From Candidatus Andeanibacterium colombiense (GTDB taxonomy: Bacteria > Pseudomonadota > Alphaproteobacteria > Sphingomonadales > Sphingomonadaceae): a stretch of 64,000 nucleotides of DNA. The notes under the pieces were generated by a model, which was not told the origin of the DNA, searched no databases, and saw nothing but the letters and a program-made list of their open reading frames with translations. Location: the NCBI GenBank assembly GCA_029202985.1, contig CP119316.1, forward strand, positions 2,604,001-2,668,000. Reading direction: 5' to 3'. The translations under genes and the position numbers were made by a program. Of this stretch, positions 38,536 to 47,791 are shown one piece after another (position 1 is the first letter of the stretch; each line of letters opens with the position of its first letter).

Positions 38536-40596
38536 ATGACAATGAGGGTTTGCCTGCTCGCCGGTGTCGCTTGTGCCGTCTTCGCCGCCCCCGCTTTCGC
38601 GCAGGACGATAGCCCCGCGGCCGCGCCGGATTACGACAATCCGCCGATCATCGTCACGGGCCACGGGCTTGAGGCGACCCCCTCGGTCATCGCCTATTCG
38701 ACCGTCACCCTCGACGCCGAACAGATCACCGCGACCGGCTCGGGCCGGATCGAGGATGCGCTGATGAATATCGCGGGCTTCCAGCAGTTCCGCCGGTCCG
38801 ACAGCCGCTCCGCCAACCCGACCGCGCAGGGCGTCACCCTGCGCGCGCTCGGCGGCAATGCCGCCAGCCGCACGCTGGTGGTGCTCGACGGCGTGCCGAT
38901 GGTCGATCCGTTCTTCGGCCATGTTCCGCTTTCGGCGATCGACCCCAATCTGATCGATTCGATCCGCGTGACCAAGGGCGGTGGCTCCGGCCCGTTCGGC
39001 GCGGGCGCGCTGTCGGGCACGATCGAGATGACGAGTGCCGATGCGGCCGCGCTCGGCCCGGTCAGCGGCCAGGTCCTGGTCAACGACCGCGGCGAGACCG
39101 AGGCCGAAGCGGCGCTGACGTCGCGGTGGGACAGCGGCTTCGCGGTGGTCAGCGGCCGGTGGGACCGGGGCGAGGGCTTCTGGACCACGCCCAAGGACCA
39201 GCGCGTGGCAGCGTCCGCGCGGGCGCGGTTCGACGATTGGTCGGCGGGCGCGCGGGTGGTCCAGTCGCTTGGCGGCGACGTGGAACTGCAGGTGAAGGGC
39301 CTCGCGTTCGAGAGCAACCGCACGCTGCGCTTCCAGGGCGCGGATAACTGGACGCAGGGCGAAGACCTCAGCGCACGGCTGATCGGCCGCGGCGAGTGGC
39401 AGTTCGACGTGCTCGGCTATGGCCAGTGGCGCAATTTCTCGAACATCGTGGTCTCGTCGAGCACCTACACCAAGACGCTCGACCAGCGGAACACGCCGGC
39501 CACCGGGATCGGGGGCAAGGCCGAGGTCCGCCCGCCAGTCGGCGGTGGGCACACGCTGCGGCTGGGAAGCGACTTCCGCCAGTCCGACGGCGATCTGCAG
39601 GAATACCGCTTCATCGCAAGCGGCGCGGGCAATGGCTACCGCGTTGCCGGCGGCACCAACAGCGATCTCGGCTTCTTCGCCGAGGACGATTACTCGATCG
39701 GGCCTGTGATGATCACCGGCGGCGTCCGCGCCGACCGTTGGAGCATCCGCGACGGCTACCAGCTGAACTACAACCAGAACGGTACGCTCACCACCGCGCC
39801 GGCCGACAACAACAATCCGGCCTATCCCTCGCGCTCGGGCTGGGACTTCTCGTGGCGTGCCGGGGCGACGGCCGATGTGATGCGCGGGGTGCGGGTGCGC
39901 GCGGCGGCCTACACCGGGCTGCGCCAGCCGACGGTGAACGAGCTTTACCGGCCCTTCGTTGTGTTCCCGGTGACCACCCGGGCCAATCCGGATCTCGATA
40001 ACGAGCGTCTGCGCGGCTACGAGGCGGGGCTCGATTTCACCGCCGCCAAGGGCGTCCAGTTCGGCCTGACCCTGTTCGACAACAAGGTGAAGGACGCGAT
40101 CGCCAACGTCACCCTCAGCTCCAGCCCGAGCGCGACGATCCGCCAGCGCCAGAATGTCGATGCGATCCGTTCGAAGGGGATCGAGCTTTCGGCCAATGTC
40201 GGCAGCGGCCCGGTCAAGTTCACCGGATCGCTCACCTATGTCGATGCGAAGGTCGAGGCGAGCGGGGCGCAGGCCGGCCTCGACGGCAACCGCCCGTCGC
40301 AGACCCCGGACTTCGCCGCCAGCGGCACGTTGAGCTGGGAACCGTGGGACAAGTGGCGCCTCGCCGCGACGGTGCGCTATGTCGCCGATCAGTTCGAAGG
40401 CGACGACGAGACCGGCGTACTACCGGCCGCAACCACGGTCGATCTGTTCGCGGAGGTGCCGATCAAGGGCAAACTCAGCCTGGTGCTGCGCGCGGAAAAC
40501 CTGCTCGACGAGACGGTCTATACGCGCAACCAGGACGGTTCGATCGACGTCGACACGCCGCGCACGGTGTGGGCGGGGTTCCGGTTCGGCTATTGA
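38536..40596 (+). CDS. TonB-dependent outer-membrane receptor
   Basis: 686 residues. Signal peptide 'MTMRVCLLAGVACAVFAAP' ending at AFA-QDD. The plug domain shows 'RIEDALMNIAGFQQFRRSDS', 'GVTLRALGGNAASRTLVVLDGVPM' (in part) and 'IDSIRVTKGGGSGPFGAGALSGTIE' (in part). Barrel strands follow to a final 'WAGFRFGY', aromatic C-terminus. The compact size and the 'VTLRALGGNAASR.LVLLDG' style are close to vitamin B12/BtuB-like and related receptors. The ligand is unknown, and the neighbouring exported SnoaL-like gene suggests an organic substrate. No copy of the GTAAC/ATTACSGTAAT motif is seen upstream. Confidence 0.88.
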   Translation: MTMRVCLLAGVACAVFAAPAFAQDDSPAAAPDYDNPPIIVTGHGLEATPSVIAYSTVTLDAEQITATGSGRIEDALMNIAGFQQFRRSDSRSANPTAQGVTLRALGGNAASRTLVVLDGVPMVDPFFGHVPLSAIDPNLIDSIRVTKGGGSGPFGAGALSGTIEMTSADAAALGPVSGQVLVNDRGETEAEAALTSRWDSGFAVVSGRWDRGEGFWTTPKDQRVAASARARFDDWSAGARVVQSLGGDVELQVKGLAFESNRTLRFQGADNWTQGEDLSARLIGRGEWQFDVLGYGQWRNFSNIVVSSSTYTKTLDQRNTPATGIGGKAEVRPPVGGGHTLRLGSDFRQSDGDLQEYRFIASGAGNGYRVAGGTNSDLGFFAEDDYSIGPVMITGGVRADRWSIRDGYQLNYNQNGTLTTAPADNNNPAYPSRSGWDFSWRAGATADVMRGVRVRAAAYTGLRQPTVNELYRPFVVFPVTTRANPDLDNERLRGYEAGLDFTAAKGVQFGLTLFDNKVKDAIANVTLSSSPSATIRQRQNVDAIRSKGIELSANVGSGPVKFTGSLTYVDAKVEASGAQAGLDGNRPSQTPDFAASGTLSWEPWDKWRLAATVRYVADQFEGDDETGVLPAATTVDLFAEVPIKGKLSLVLRAENLLDETVYTRNQDGSIDVDTPRTVWAGFRFGY

Positions 40597-40618
40597 GGCG
40601 CCAGCGCCCTTTCAAAGC

Positions 40619-40706
40619 CCTTGATCCCCTGCGCAGGCAGGGGTCTCCGGCAGAGGGGGCGCTGCGTCTGTTTTGCCTGAGGTCCCTGCCTGCGCAGGGA
40701 CTCAAG
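40619..40706. repeat. Pair of dispersed palindromes
   Basis: Contains TCCCCTGCGCAGGCAGGGG(T) and TCCCTGCCTGCGCAGGGA, with CCTGAGG before the second, the same plan as 31828-31912. It lies between convergent genes, just before the FAD monooxygenase stop. Confidence 0.65.
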
Positions 40707-40709
40707 GTT

Positions 40710-41963
40710 TTAATGAATCTGGTGCTGCCGCGCCGCGATGTCGAGCTTCACCCGCGGGGTCGGGTCCGCATCCTTCCAGCGTGAATTCCGCCGCAGCAAA
40801 TCGCCGATCACCTTATAGGCGAACAGCATCAGCATCGCGCCCGAATCGGGATCGTCGGATAGCGCCTTGACCGCGTCGAGGTCCTTTTGCCGCTGCTCTG
40901 GATCGCTCTCCTGCAGCATGCGCTTGTTGTCGGTCGCGGCCGGGGTGACGATGTCCCAGAAGATCCGGCGGCGCTCGTCCGAATAGCGGTCGAGGATGCT
41001 TTCGTCCTCCTCCCCGCGCAGCACCGCGCCGAGGATGTCGGCCAGCACCATGCCGGTCCACACGCCCGAGGTGAGGCCCAGCCCGCCGCAGGGATTGGTC
41101 GCATGGGCCGCGTCGCCCGCCAGCAGCACATGGCCCTTGTGCAGCGTCTCCGCCGCGCGCTGGTGCAGCATGTAGGGGCTGGCCGAGACCAGTTCGTAAG
41201 CCTTGCTGCCCTGCATGAAGTGTTCGTAGCGCTGGTGGATGCGCTCCTCATAAGTCTCCAGCGGCAGCGCCGAATCCTCCATGTAGGTGCAGCGCCACAG
41301 GCCGTCGCGGTCGAGCTGGGCGATCACCGCCATGTTGACGGGATCGCAGACGAAGTTGGCCTGCTGGTAGCCGAGCGTGCGGAAATCGAACTTCACATTG
41401 GTGGCGACGAAGCGCTCGGGCCAGGTGTGCCCTTCGAACTCGATCCCGGCGAGCCGCCGCACCGTGCTGCGCGCGCCATCCGCGCCGATCAGCCATTTGG
41501 CGCTGAGCGCCTGCTCGCCGGCCGCAGTCTTGACCGTCACGGTCACCCCGTCGGGCCCGTCTTCCAGCGCCGCGACTTCATGCTCGAACAGCACTTCCAC
41601 GCCCAGCTTGCGCGCGTGCTCCATCGCCACCCGGGCGACGTCGTGCTGGCCGGCGTGGAGCTGGTAATCGTAGGGGATGCCCTCGATCGGTTCCGTGGTC
41701 ACGACCGAGGTGTAGCCGAATTCGGGCACATGGGTGCCGAAGGTGCGGTTCTGGAAGCCGATCGCGTTCAGCTCGTCGAGCAGACCGAGTTCTTCGAGGA
41801 TCACCAGCGTCGAAGGGAAATAGACCGCCGCACGCGGTGAATTTACGATGTGCGGCTCCTGCTCGATCACCGTCACGCTCGCCCCGGTCTGCGCCAGCGC
41901 TAGCGCGGTCAGCATCCCGACCGGCCCGGCGCCAACCACGATCACATCCTTCTTCTCGGCCAT
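40710..41963 (-). CDS. FAD-dependent aromatic monooxygenase (PHBH/MhpA fold)
   Basis: 417 residues from ATG 41963. The three class A flavoprotein hydroxylase motifs are visible: 'VIVVGAGPVGMLTALALAQ' (GxGxxG), 'AKWLIGADGARSTVRRLAG' (DG motif) and 'GHVLLAGDAAHATNPCGGLG' (GD motif). 'VYFPSTLVILEELGL' matches MhpA/phenol-hydroxylase-like enzymes. It would hydroxylate a phenolic ring using NAD(P)H and O2 in the cytoplasm. It is transcribed last in a minus-strand run with GMC, MarR and TPP genes, with 101 bp between the TPP stop and this start. Confidence 0.87.
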   Translation of the reverse strand: MAEKKDVIVVGAGPVGMLTALALAQTGASVTVIEQEPHIVNSPRAAVYFPSTLVILEELGLLDELNAIGFQNRTFGTHVPEFGYTSVVTTEPIEGIPYDYQLHAGQHDVARVAMEHARKLGVEVLFEHEVAALEDGPDGVTVTVKTAAGEQALSAKWLIGADGARSTVRRLAGIEFEGHTWPERFVATNVKFDFRTLGYQQANFVCDPVNMAVIAQLDRDGLWRCTYMEDSALPLETYEERIHQRYEHFMQGSKAYELVSASPYMLHQRAAETLHKGHVLLAGDAAHATNPCGGLGLTSGVWTGMVLADILGAVLRGEEDESILDRYSDERRRIFWDIVTPAATDNKRMLQESDPEQRQKDLDAVKALSDDPDSGAMLMLFAYKVIGDLLRRNSRWKDADPTPRVKLDIAARQHQIH

Positions 41964-42064
41964 TTACGGTCCTTTCCCTTTGGCGCCTGTCCTACGCCGG
42001 GATTCGGTTCAGGCAAAGGCATGCGGGCGCAAAGCGACGTGCCGGGAGCGAAACCGCGGCGGGT

Positions 42065-43738
42065 TCAGCCTTTCGAGATCACCGTTTCCTTCTCGGTGAT
42101 GAATTCCACCAGCGCCGGGATCCCCGCCTCGGTCGCGGCGATCGCGCGCTTGAGGGCGGGCACGATCTCGCTCGCCTGCGTCACCCGCTCGCCATGGCAG
42201 CCGAGCGCGCGGGCGAAGGCGGCGTAGTCGCCCGAGATATCGGTCGCGCGGTATTTCTCGGTCGCCTCGGGCATGATCGGCAGTTCGATCGCCATCGCTT
42301 CGTTGTTGAGCAGGATCGAGAGAATCGGAATGCGGTCGCGCGCGGCGGTCTCGAGATCGGTGCCGGTGAAGCCGATCGCCGCGTCGCCCCACACGTTGAT
42401 GCAGAGCTTGTCGGGGCAGGCGAGCTTGGCCCCCATAGCGAGGCCGAGGCCGTAGCCAAGCTGGGTCGACTTCCCCCAGCCGATGTAGCTGTGCGGGGCG
42501 GTGCTCTTCCAGAACGGCACCAGCTGGTCGCGCGGGCTGCCCGCATCATGGGTGATGATCACATTGTCGATATCGACCGTGTGCTGCAGGTCCCACAGCA
42601 CCCGGTAGGGCGACAGCGGGCTGGTCTCCTGGGTGCACTTCGGGAGCCATTTGGCGAGCCATTCGGCCTCGACCGCCTTGATCCGCGCGGCGACCGGGGC
42701 GCTGTCGCGCGGCGTCTGGACACGCGCCTTTAACGCGTCGATCAGCGCGCGCAGGGTGAGCTTCGCGTCGCCGATCAGCGCAATCTCGCTCGGGACCGAC
42801 TTGTCGATGTCGAGCGGGTCGAGCGTCGCATGGATCACCCGCTTGCCCGCAGGGATCGCGAGGCCGAACGAGGTCGCGGTGAACGAACAGCCGACCCCGA
42901 ACAGCAGGTCGCATTCGTCGAGCCATTTGCGAACGCAGCCGTTGATCCCGTTGCCGCCTGAGCCGAGCGCGAGCGGATGGGTCTCGTCGAAGCTGCTCTT
43001 GCCCGGCAGGCTGGTCATCACCGGAATCGCCAGATGCTCGGCCAGTTCACGAAGCTCATCGTAAGCTTCAGACCAATGGATGCCTTGTCCCGCATAGATC
43101 GCCGGATTGCCCGCCGCGATCAGCGCATCGGCCGCCGCTTCGATATCGGCCTGCGCCGGCTGGCTCAGCGCAACCTTGCCGGGCAGGTAATCCATCGTTC
43201 CGTCGAAGGGCTTGTCGAGCACGTCGTAAGGCAGTTCGATCACCACCGGCTGCGGGCGGCCGTTGCGCAGCATCGCAAAGGCGCGGCGCAGCACCGGAAC
43301 GACCTGGTCGGGCGAGGTCAGCGGCTCGCAGTGCTTGGCGACCGTCGCCATCGAGCGGACCGAGTTGAAATTATAGGGGACGTAGGCCTGGCTCAGCGCA
43401 TAGCCCTGCGGCATCACCAGCACCGGGATGCAATCGGCATAGGCCTGCGCGACGCCGCCAAAGGCGTTCTCCGCCCCCGGGCCCTGCTGCATCACGAACA
43501 CGCCCATGTCTTCGCCCTTGGTCATCCGGCTGACTGCATCGGCCATGTGCAGGCCGGTGCGTTCCTGGCGGACGATCACGGTGCGGATATCGATCCGTGC
43601 AGCGGCTTCGAGCACCTGATTGCGCGGATAGCCGAACACGATGCTCACGCCCTCGCGCTTCAGCACGGCGGCAATCGCGTCGGCGACCGTCCCGTTGGCG
43701 TGAACGTGCTGGTCGGGGGTTCCGTTGCCGGGTTTCAT
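42065..43738 (-). CDS. Thiamine-diphosphate-dependent enzyme (acetolactate synthase/decarboxylase family)
   Basis: 557 residues from ATG 43738 with GGAGAGGCC before it. N-terminal Pyr domain: 'AIAAVLKREGVSIVFGYP' and the catalytic Glu in 'RTVIVRQERTGLHMADA'. The central domain begins near 'ADIEAAADALIAAGNPAI'. The C-terminal PP domain has the ThDP/Mg motif 'NVWGDAAIGFTGTDLETAAR' with 'ILLNNEAM' (GD...NN). The family includes acetolactate synthase, benzoylformate decarboxylase and carboligases; which reaction applies is not clear. Placement between MarR and an aromatic hydroxylase suggests decarboxylation or carboligation of an aromatic 2-oxo acid or aldehyde. Confidence 0.87.
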   Translation of the reverse strand: MKPGNGTPDQHVHANGTVADAIAAVLKREGVSIVFGYPRNQVLEAAARIDIRTVIVRQERTGLHMADAVSRMTKGEDMGVFVMQQGPGAENAFGGVAQAYADCIPVLVMPQGYALSQAYVPYNFNSVRSMATVAKHCEPLTSPDQVVPVLRRAFAMLRNGRPQPVVIELPYDVLDKPFDGTMDYLPGKVALSQPAQADIEAAADALIAAGNPAIYAGQGIHWSEAYDELRELAEHLAIPVMTSLPGKSSFDETHPLALGSGGNGINGCVRKWLDECDLLFGVGCSFTATSFGLAIPAGKRVIHATLDPLDIDKSVPSEIALIGDAKLTLRALIDALKARVQTPRDSAPVAARIKAVEAEWLAKWLPKCTQETSPLSPYRVLWDLQHTVDIDNVIITHDAGSPRDQLVPFWKSTAPHSYIGWGKSTQLGYGLGLAMGAKLACPDKLCINVWGDAAIGFTGTDLETAARDRIPILSILLNNEAMAIELPIMPEATEKYRATDISGDYAAFARALGCHGERVTQASEIVPALKRAIAATEAGIPALVEFITEKETVISKG

Positions 43739-43789
43739 GGCCTCTCCATTTTCTGCGGAGCGGCTAAAGGAAATCGCTAGCCCGCGCAA

Positions 43790-44314
43790 TCAAACGCAGG
43801 GCGGCAATCCGTCGGCGAGCTTGTTGACCACGCCCCAGCAGAGCTCATTCATCAGGTCGATCTGCTCGTCGGTATAGTCTTCGAACAGCCGGTTCCGCAG
43901 CTCGTCCGCAATGTCGAACATGTCCTTCAGCGCGGCTTCGCCGGCGGGGGTGACCTTGAGCTGCTTGGTCCGGCGGTCGGCCGGATCGGGCAGGCGCTGC
44001 ACCAGCCCGTCGGCTTCGAGCGCGTCGAGCATGCGCGTCAGCGTTGGGCCTTCGATCCGCAGGCGCTTGGCGATGTCGACCTGCGCGCTCAACGGCGGAG
44101 AATTGATGATCGCGGCCAGCGCTTCCATCCGTGCCGCGCTCTGGTTGAGCGGACGGAATTTCTCGTCGAGCAGGGTGCGCCAGCGCCGGCCGGCGAGGAC
44201 CAGCGCGATCGTCAGGCGAATCTCCGGATGGGTGTTCCCCTCGCGGTAGAGTTCGAAGGAATTGCGCCCGCGAAGCGGCTTCACGTCAGCCACGGCCGTT
44301 TTCGTCGAAGCCAT
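43790..44314 (-). CDS. MarR-family transcriptional regulator
   Basis: 174 residues from ATG 44314; ATG 44341 is an alternative. The MarR fold is seen in 'ARMEALAAIINSPPLSAQVDIAKRL' (in part), recognition helix 'GPTLTRMLDALEADGLVQRL' and the wing 'PDPADRRTKQLKVTPAGEAAL'. The protein is 51 bp upstream of the TPP gene in the same direction and probably controls the surrounding block in response to an aromatic ligand. No clear palindrome of the TAAC-N4-GTTA class lies upstream of it. Confidence 0.86.
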   Translation of the reverse strand: MASTKTAVADVKPLRGRNSFELYREGNTHPEIRLTIALVLAGRRWRTLLDEKFRPLNQSAARMEALAAIINSPPLSAQVDIAKRLRIEGPTLTRMLDALEADGLVQRLPDPADRRTKQLKVTPAGEAALKDMFDIADELRNRLFEDYTDEQIDLMNELCWGVVNKLADGLPPCV

Positions 44315-44443
44315 ACCGCCCACCCATCGTTGTGACGCCATGCCCCCGGGGCTGCGCCTGGACCCCGCCGCCTTCATGACGCTTTGCATACGATTTGGCA
44401 ATTTCCGGCACGGGCCGGGCACGGATCGTCATTGCGGCATATC

Positions 44444-46039
44444 TCAGCCGGCGGTGCGCAATATGTGATCGGCGGCCTTGTCTCCGATCATGATCGCGGT
44501 GGCATTGGTGTTGCCCTGCGGGATCGTCGGCATGACCGACGCATCCGCGACCCACAGCCCGTCGATCCCGCGCAGCCGCAGCTCCGCATCGAGCACGGCA
44601 TCGGGATCGTCGGCCTGGCCAATCTTCGCGGTGCCGACAGGATGGAACATCGAGATCGAGGCCAGCCTGACATAGTCGCGCAGGGCTTCCTTGCTTTCGA
44701 ACTCGGGGCCCGGGCGCCGCTCGGCCAGCACATGGCCGGTGATCGGCTGCTGACGCATGATCCGTCGGGCGATCGCCATTCCTTCGACCAATTGTTCGAC
44801 ATCGTCGTCATTGCCGAGCAGCTGGTGCTCGATCAGCGGCGGGGCGGAGGGATCGGGCGAGCGCAGGCTGACCCGCCCGCGATGGCTCGGCCGCATCAGC
44901 CCGACGATCGTCGCGGTGGAGGATTCGGGGGCGAGCAGCACGTTGCCTTCCGGCGTGACCTCGAACGAGAAGGCCGAGAAGGCGAGTTGGAGGTTCGGTG
45001 CGGCGAGGCCCGGGCGTCCGCGCACGAAGGCCTGGGCATGGCCGATCCCGGTGGTCAGCGCCCCGGTGCCGAACAAGGCATAGCGCAGCACCTGCAGCGG
45101 CGCGCGCGGGCCGTGCGCGTCATCGTTGAGTGTGTGCATGTCGACCGTGTTGATCAGATGCAGCCCGACATGATCCTGCAGATTGCCGCCGACCCCGGGC
45201 AGATCGCGCACGAGTTCGATCCCCATGTCCTGAAGATGCCGCGCGGGCCCCAGTCCCGAGAGCATCAGCAGTCGCGGAGTGTTGAGCGCGCCCGCGCTCA
45301 CCACCACGCCCTGGCGCGCATGCAAGGTTTCGATCTTCCCTGCGCGGCGGAAGGTGACGCCGGTCGCGCGCCCGTCCTCGATCTCGATCTTCAGCACTTC
45401 CGCTTCAGGCAGGACCACCGGCTTGAGGCCCGCGCCGAGCCCATCGAGAAAGCCGGCGGCGGTGCTGCGGCTTCCGCGGCGCTGCGAGAGCTGGATGTGG
45501 TCGACGCCTTCGGCGCTCTCGCCGTTGAGGTCGGGCGAGCGGCTGATCCCGGCAGCCACCGTCGCATCGATCCAGTTGTCGGTGATGGTGTAGCGGCTGC
45601 GGCATTCGGAGACCGAAACCGGCCCGCCAGCCCCACGCCATTGGTCCGCGCCGCGCTCATTGTCTTCGATCCGGCGGAAATAGGGCAGGCAGGATTCGTA
45701 ATCCCACCCGGCCGCGCCGAGTTCGGCCCAGCGGTCGTAATCCCAGCGGTGGCCGCGGATGAACATCATCCCGTTGATCGCGCTGCCGCCGCCGATCCGC
45801 CTGCCCGCGGGCCACGGCGAGGGGCGTCCACCGACCGAGGGGTCGGGTTCGCCGAAATAGCACCAGTCGAATTCGGGATTCTGGACGAGGCTGCCCATCA
45901 GGGCTGGCACGCGGACTTTCAGCCCGCCGCCATCCTTGCCGGCTTCGAGTAGCGTCACGCGCTTGCCCGCTTCGGCCAGGCGGCCAGCCACGGCACAGCC
46001 GGCAGAGCCGCCGCCGATTACGATAAAATCGGGTTTCAT
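44444..46039 (-). CDS. GMC-family FAD oxidoreductase (choline dehydrogenase-like)
   Basis: 531 residues from ATG 46039. FAD motif 'DFIVIGGGSAGCAVAGRLAE'; GMC signatures 'PAGRRIGGGSAINGMMFIRG' and 'VVVSAGALNTPRLLMLSGLGP' (in part); catalytic His in 'ISMFHPVGTAKIG'; end 'TIPQGNTNATAIMIGDKAAD'. It is related to the GMC protein at 14629-16263 but clearly diverged. It oxidises a primary alcohol and likely donates electrons to quinone. It is first in the minus-strand run GMC - MarR - TPP enzyme - FAD hydroxylase. Confidence 0.88.
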   Translation of the reverse strand: MKPDFIVIGGGSAGCAVAGRLAEAGKRVTLLEAGKDGGGLKVRVPALMGSLVQNPEFDWCYFGEPDPSVGGRPSPWPAGRRIGGGSAINGMMFIRGHRWDYDRWAELGAAGWDYESCLPYFRRIEDNERGADQWRGAGGPVSVSECRSRYTITDNWIDATVAAGISRSPDLNGESAEGVDHIQLSQRRGSRSTAAGFLDGLGAGLKPVVLPEAEVLKIEIEDGRATGVTFRRAGKIETLHARQGVVVSAGALNTPRLLMLSGLGPARHLQDMGIELVRDLPGVGGNLQDHVGLHLINTVDMHTLNDDAHGPRAPLQVLRYALFGTGALTTGIGHAQAFVRGRPGLAAPNLQLAFSAFSFEVTPEGNVLLAPESSTATIVGLMRPSHRGRVSLRSPDPSAPPLIEHQLLGNDDDVEQLVEGMAIARRIMRQQPITGHVLAERRPGPEFESKEALRDYVRLASISMFHPVGTAKIGQADDPDAVLDAELRLRGIDGLWVADASVMPTIPQGNTNATAIMIGDKAADHILRTAG

Positions 46040-46200
46040 CCCCGGCGCCCCTTACCTAATTCCAGGTGGCGTCATGGCAGCAAGGGGCGGTAATACAAGC
46101 CGGAATTCGGAAAAGGCGGCAGCTTTGCGGCGAGTGATCCAAAGATGGACAGTCGCGGCCGCGAGAGCGGCCCGGACCCACGCGGGCCCGGGCGCTTCGA

Positions 46201-46701
46201 TCAGTAGAACATGCTCAGCGTGAAGCCGATCGCACGGCCGAAGAAGACCACGCAGACCCACGCCAGCAGCGACAGCGAGGCCGAAACCTTGGCCGCGGTC
46301 GGGACCCGGCCGAGATCCCAGTCGGCCACCGTCTTCCAGGTGATGAACTGGAACACCAGCATGTTGAGCGCGGCGAAGGCCAGCATCACCAGCTTGAGCT
46401 TGAAGTAGGGATTGATGACGTAGCTGGTCGCCTTGCTGCAGAACAGCAGCAGCCCGGTGATCGCCGCGCAGATGAAGGCGATCCAGGTGATCCGCAGCGT
46501 CTCGTGCGACAGGGTCGTCAGCTTGACGTCCTTCCAGCCGAGGCCGAGCAGGCGGAGATCGACCACCAGCAGCGAGCCGAGCACGGTGACGAAAGCCATC
46601 ACGTGGAGCGATTCGAGCGTCGGAAACGCCCAGGTCGATTCGGCGACATAGTCCCCGAGTGCGGAGGCTTCGAGCCCCTGCCAGAATGACGATAGGTTCA
46701 T
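46201..46701 (-). CDS. DUF6644-type inner-membrane protein, paralogue 1
   Basis: 166 residues from ATG 46701, about four membrane helices: 'LESLHVMAFVTVLGSLLVVD' region, 'LRITWIAFICAAITGLLLF', 'LKLVMLAFAALNMLVFQFITW' (in part) and the C-terminal 'LSLLAWVCVVFFGRAIGFTL'. Conserved His in 'TLESLHVMAF' matches 'AIQTVHILTI' in the next gene, and both share 'W..F...I.TG', 'INP.F..K' and 'GR.I'. The His residues within helices hint at haem or quinone binding, but this is unproven. The two genes are 9 bp apart and form an operon. Confidence 0.75.
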   Translation of the reverse strand: MNLSSFWQGLEASALGDYVAESTWAFPTLESLHVMAFVTVLGSLLVVDLRLLGLGWKDVKLTTLSHETLRITWIAFICAAITGLLLFCSKATSYVINPYFKLKLVMLAFAALNMLVFQFITWKTVADWDLGRVPTAAKVSASLSLLAWVCVVFFGRAIGFTLSMFY

Positions 46702-46710
46702 GATATCCTC

Positions 46711-47247
46711 TCAGGTCGGAGCGTAGGCGATCCAGCGACCGCAGAGCATGATCACGAGCCACAGCAGGATAATTCCCACCGCGCCGAGCTTGATGCCGAA
46801 CGAAGCGCTGCCGGCCGCGTCCCAGTTGACCGATTTCCGCGAAACGGCGATCTGGAACCAGGCGGCCGCGATCACGGCGACGAGGAACAGGCCCATCTTG
46901 ATCCAGAAGATCGGGTTGATCAACTCGCGTACCGGTTCGGCGGTGATCATGCCGAGGCCGGTGATGATCAGGATGACGAAGCCGTACCACAGCCACGGCA
47001 GGTAGCGCTTGCCGGTCCGCGCGATTGTGCGGTCGGTACCGACCACGCCAAGAACGCGCAGGTTCATCAGCAGCACCGCGCCGAAGCTGGCGGCGATGGT
47101 GAGGATATGGACGGTCTGGATCGCCGGGATCGCCCAGAAGTGGGTAACGATCAGCATGCTCAGCCAGGTGTCGGAAATCCACAGCGAGAAGTCGACCAGG
47201 AAGGTCGTCCTGATCCACTCGGTAAACTCAAACAATAAGTCGGTCAT
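46711..47247 (-). CDS. DUF6644-type inner-membrane protein, paralogue 2
   Basis: 178 residues from ATG 47247. Same plan as the downstream protein: amphipathic start, then 'FWAIPAIQTVHILTIAASFG', 'WLWYGFVILIITGLGMITA', 'NPIFWIKMGLFLVAVIAAAW' and 'ILLWLVIMLCGRWIAYAP'. The pair sits alone downstream of a 200-bp regulatory region that includes GTAACCGTAAATAACTT on the minus strand. From memory, DUF6644 genes recur near DUF6152 genes in sphingomonads; here they are about 40 kb from the DUF6152 cassette. Function unknown. Confidence 0.75.
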   Translation of the reverse strand: MTDLLFEFTEWIRTTFLVDFSLWISDTWLSMLIVTHFWAIPAIQTVHILTIAASFGAVLLMNLRVLGVVGTDRTIARTGKRYLPWLWYGFVILIITGLGMITAEPVRELINPIFWIKMGLFLVAVIAAAWFQIAVSRKSVNWDAAGSASFGIKLGAVGIILLWLVIMLCGRWIAYAPT

Positions 47248-47323
47248 GCCTTCTCCAGCCCCGATGATGTCAGCAGCTCGATCTGCCCGATCCCCTTCTG
47301 GGGATGGGCAGCGGCGGCCGAAA

Positions 47324-47420
47324 GTTATTTACGGTTACAGCTCGGTTTCGCCCGATAGGGAAGGGCAGGCCTGCAATCAAGTAGCTTTGTTGACTTTGCC
47401 CGAGTAACGTAATGTAACGG
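47324..47420 (-). promoter_or_regulatory. Reduced GTAAC/TTACCGTAA motif region upstream of the DUF6644 pair
   Basis: On the minus strand: CGTTACATTACGTTACTCG (47402-47420) and, about 60 bp closer to the genes, CTGTAACCGTAAATAACTTTCGG (47318-47341). The latter shares TAACCGTAAaTAACTT with the motif at 9786. Position fits control of the DUF6644 operon. Confidence 0.45.
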
Positions 47421-47452
47421 GACGGACGTACCCCACAAGGGGTAGCCCGGCT

Positions 47453-47665
47453 TCAGGGTGTCCGGCTTTCGGCGCCGCCGGCCTTGTTGGCCCGATCGGC
47501 CAGCTTTCGCAGCAGCCAGCCGACCGCGAAGGTAACCGTTACGCTGACCGCCGCGCTGGCGGCGGAGCGGGCGAGCGAGCCGAAGAAGGTCTCGCGCACG
47601 TCCTCGCCGTCGGCACCGGTGCCGTCCACCGCGTCATCGAACCGCTGCTCAATCTTCTTTGCCAT
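47453..47665 (-). CDS. Small single-span membrane protein
   Basis: 70 residues from ATG 47665. An acidic N-terminal part ('KIEQRFDDAVDGTGADGEDV') is followed by one hydrophobic helix ('SAASAAVSVTVTFAVGWLL') and a basic end ('RKLADRANKAGGAESRTP'). No family recognised. The composition suits a stress-related inner-membrane protein. It lies in a small-gene area with an exonuclease III fragment. Confidence 0.6.
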   Translation of the reverse strand: MAKKIEQRFDDAVDGTGADGEDVRETFFGSLARSAASAAVSVTVTFAVGWLLRKLADRANKAGGAESRTP

Positions 47666-47791
47666 TTCGCCGTCTCCGCAGGCTGCATCCCTGCGGTCAA
47701 CGCGCGGCACGGCGGAAATGTCCTTGCGCGGTTCGGCCCCAACCCGTGACCCACGCGATGCGGATCAAGCGGCGATGAAGTTCCCGCTCCG

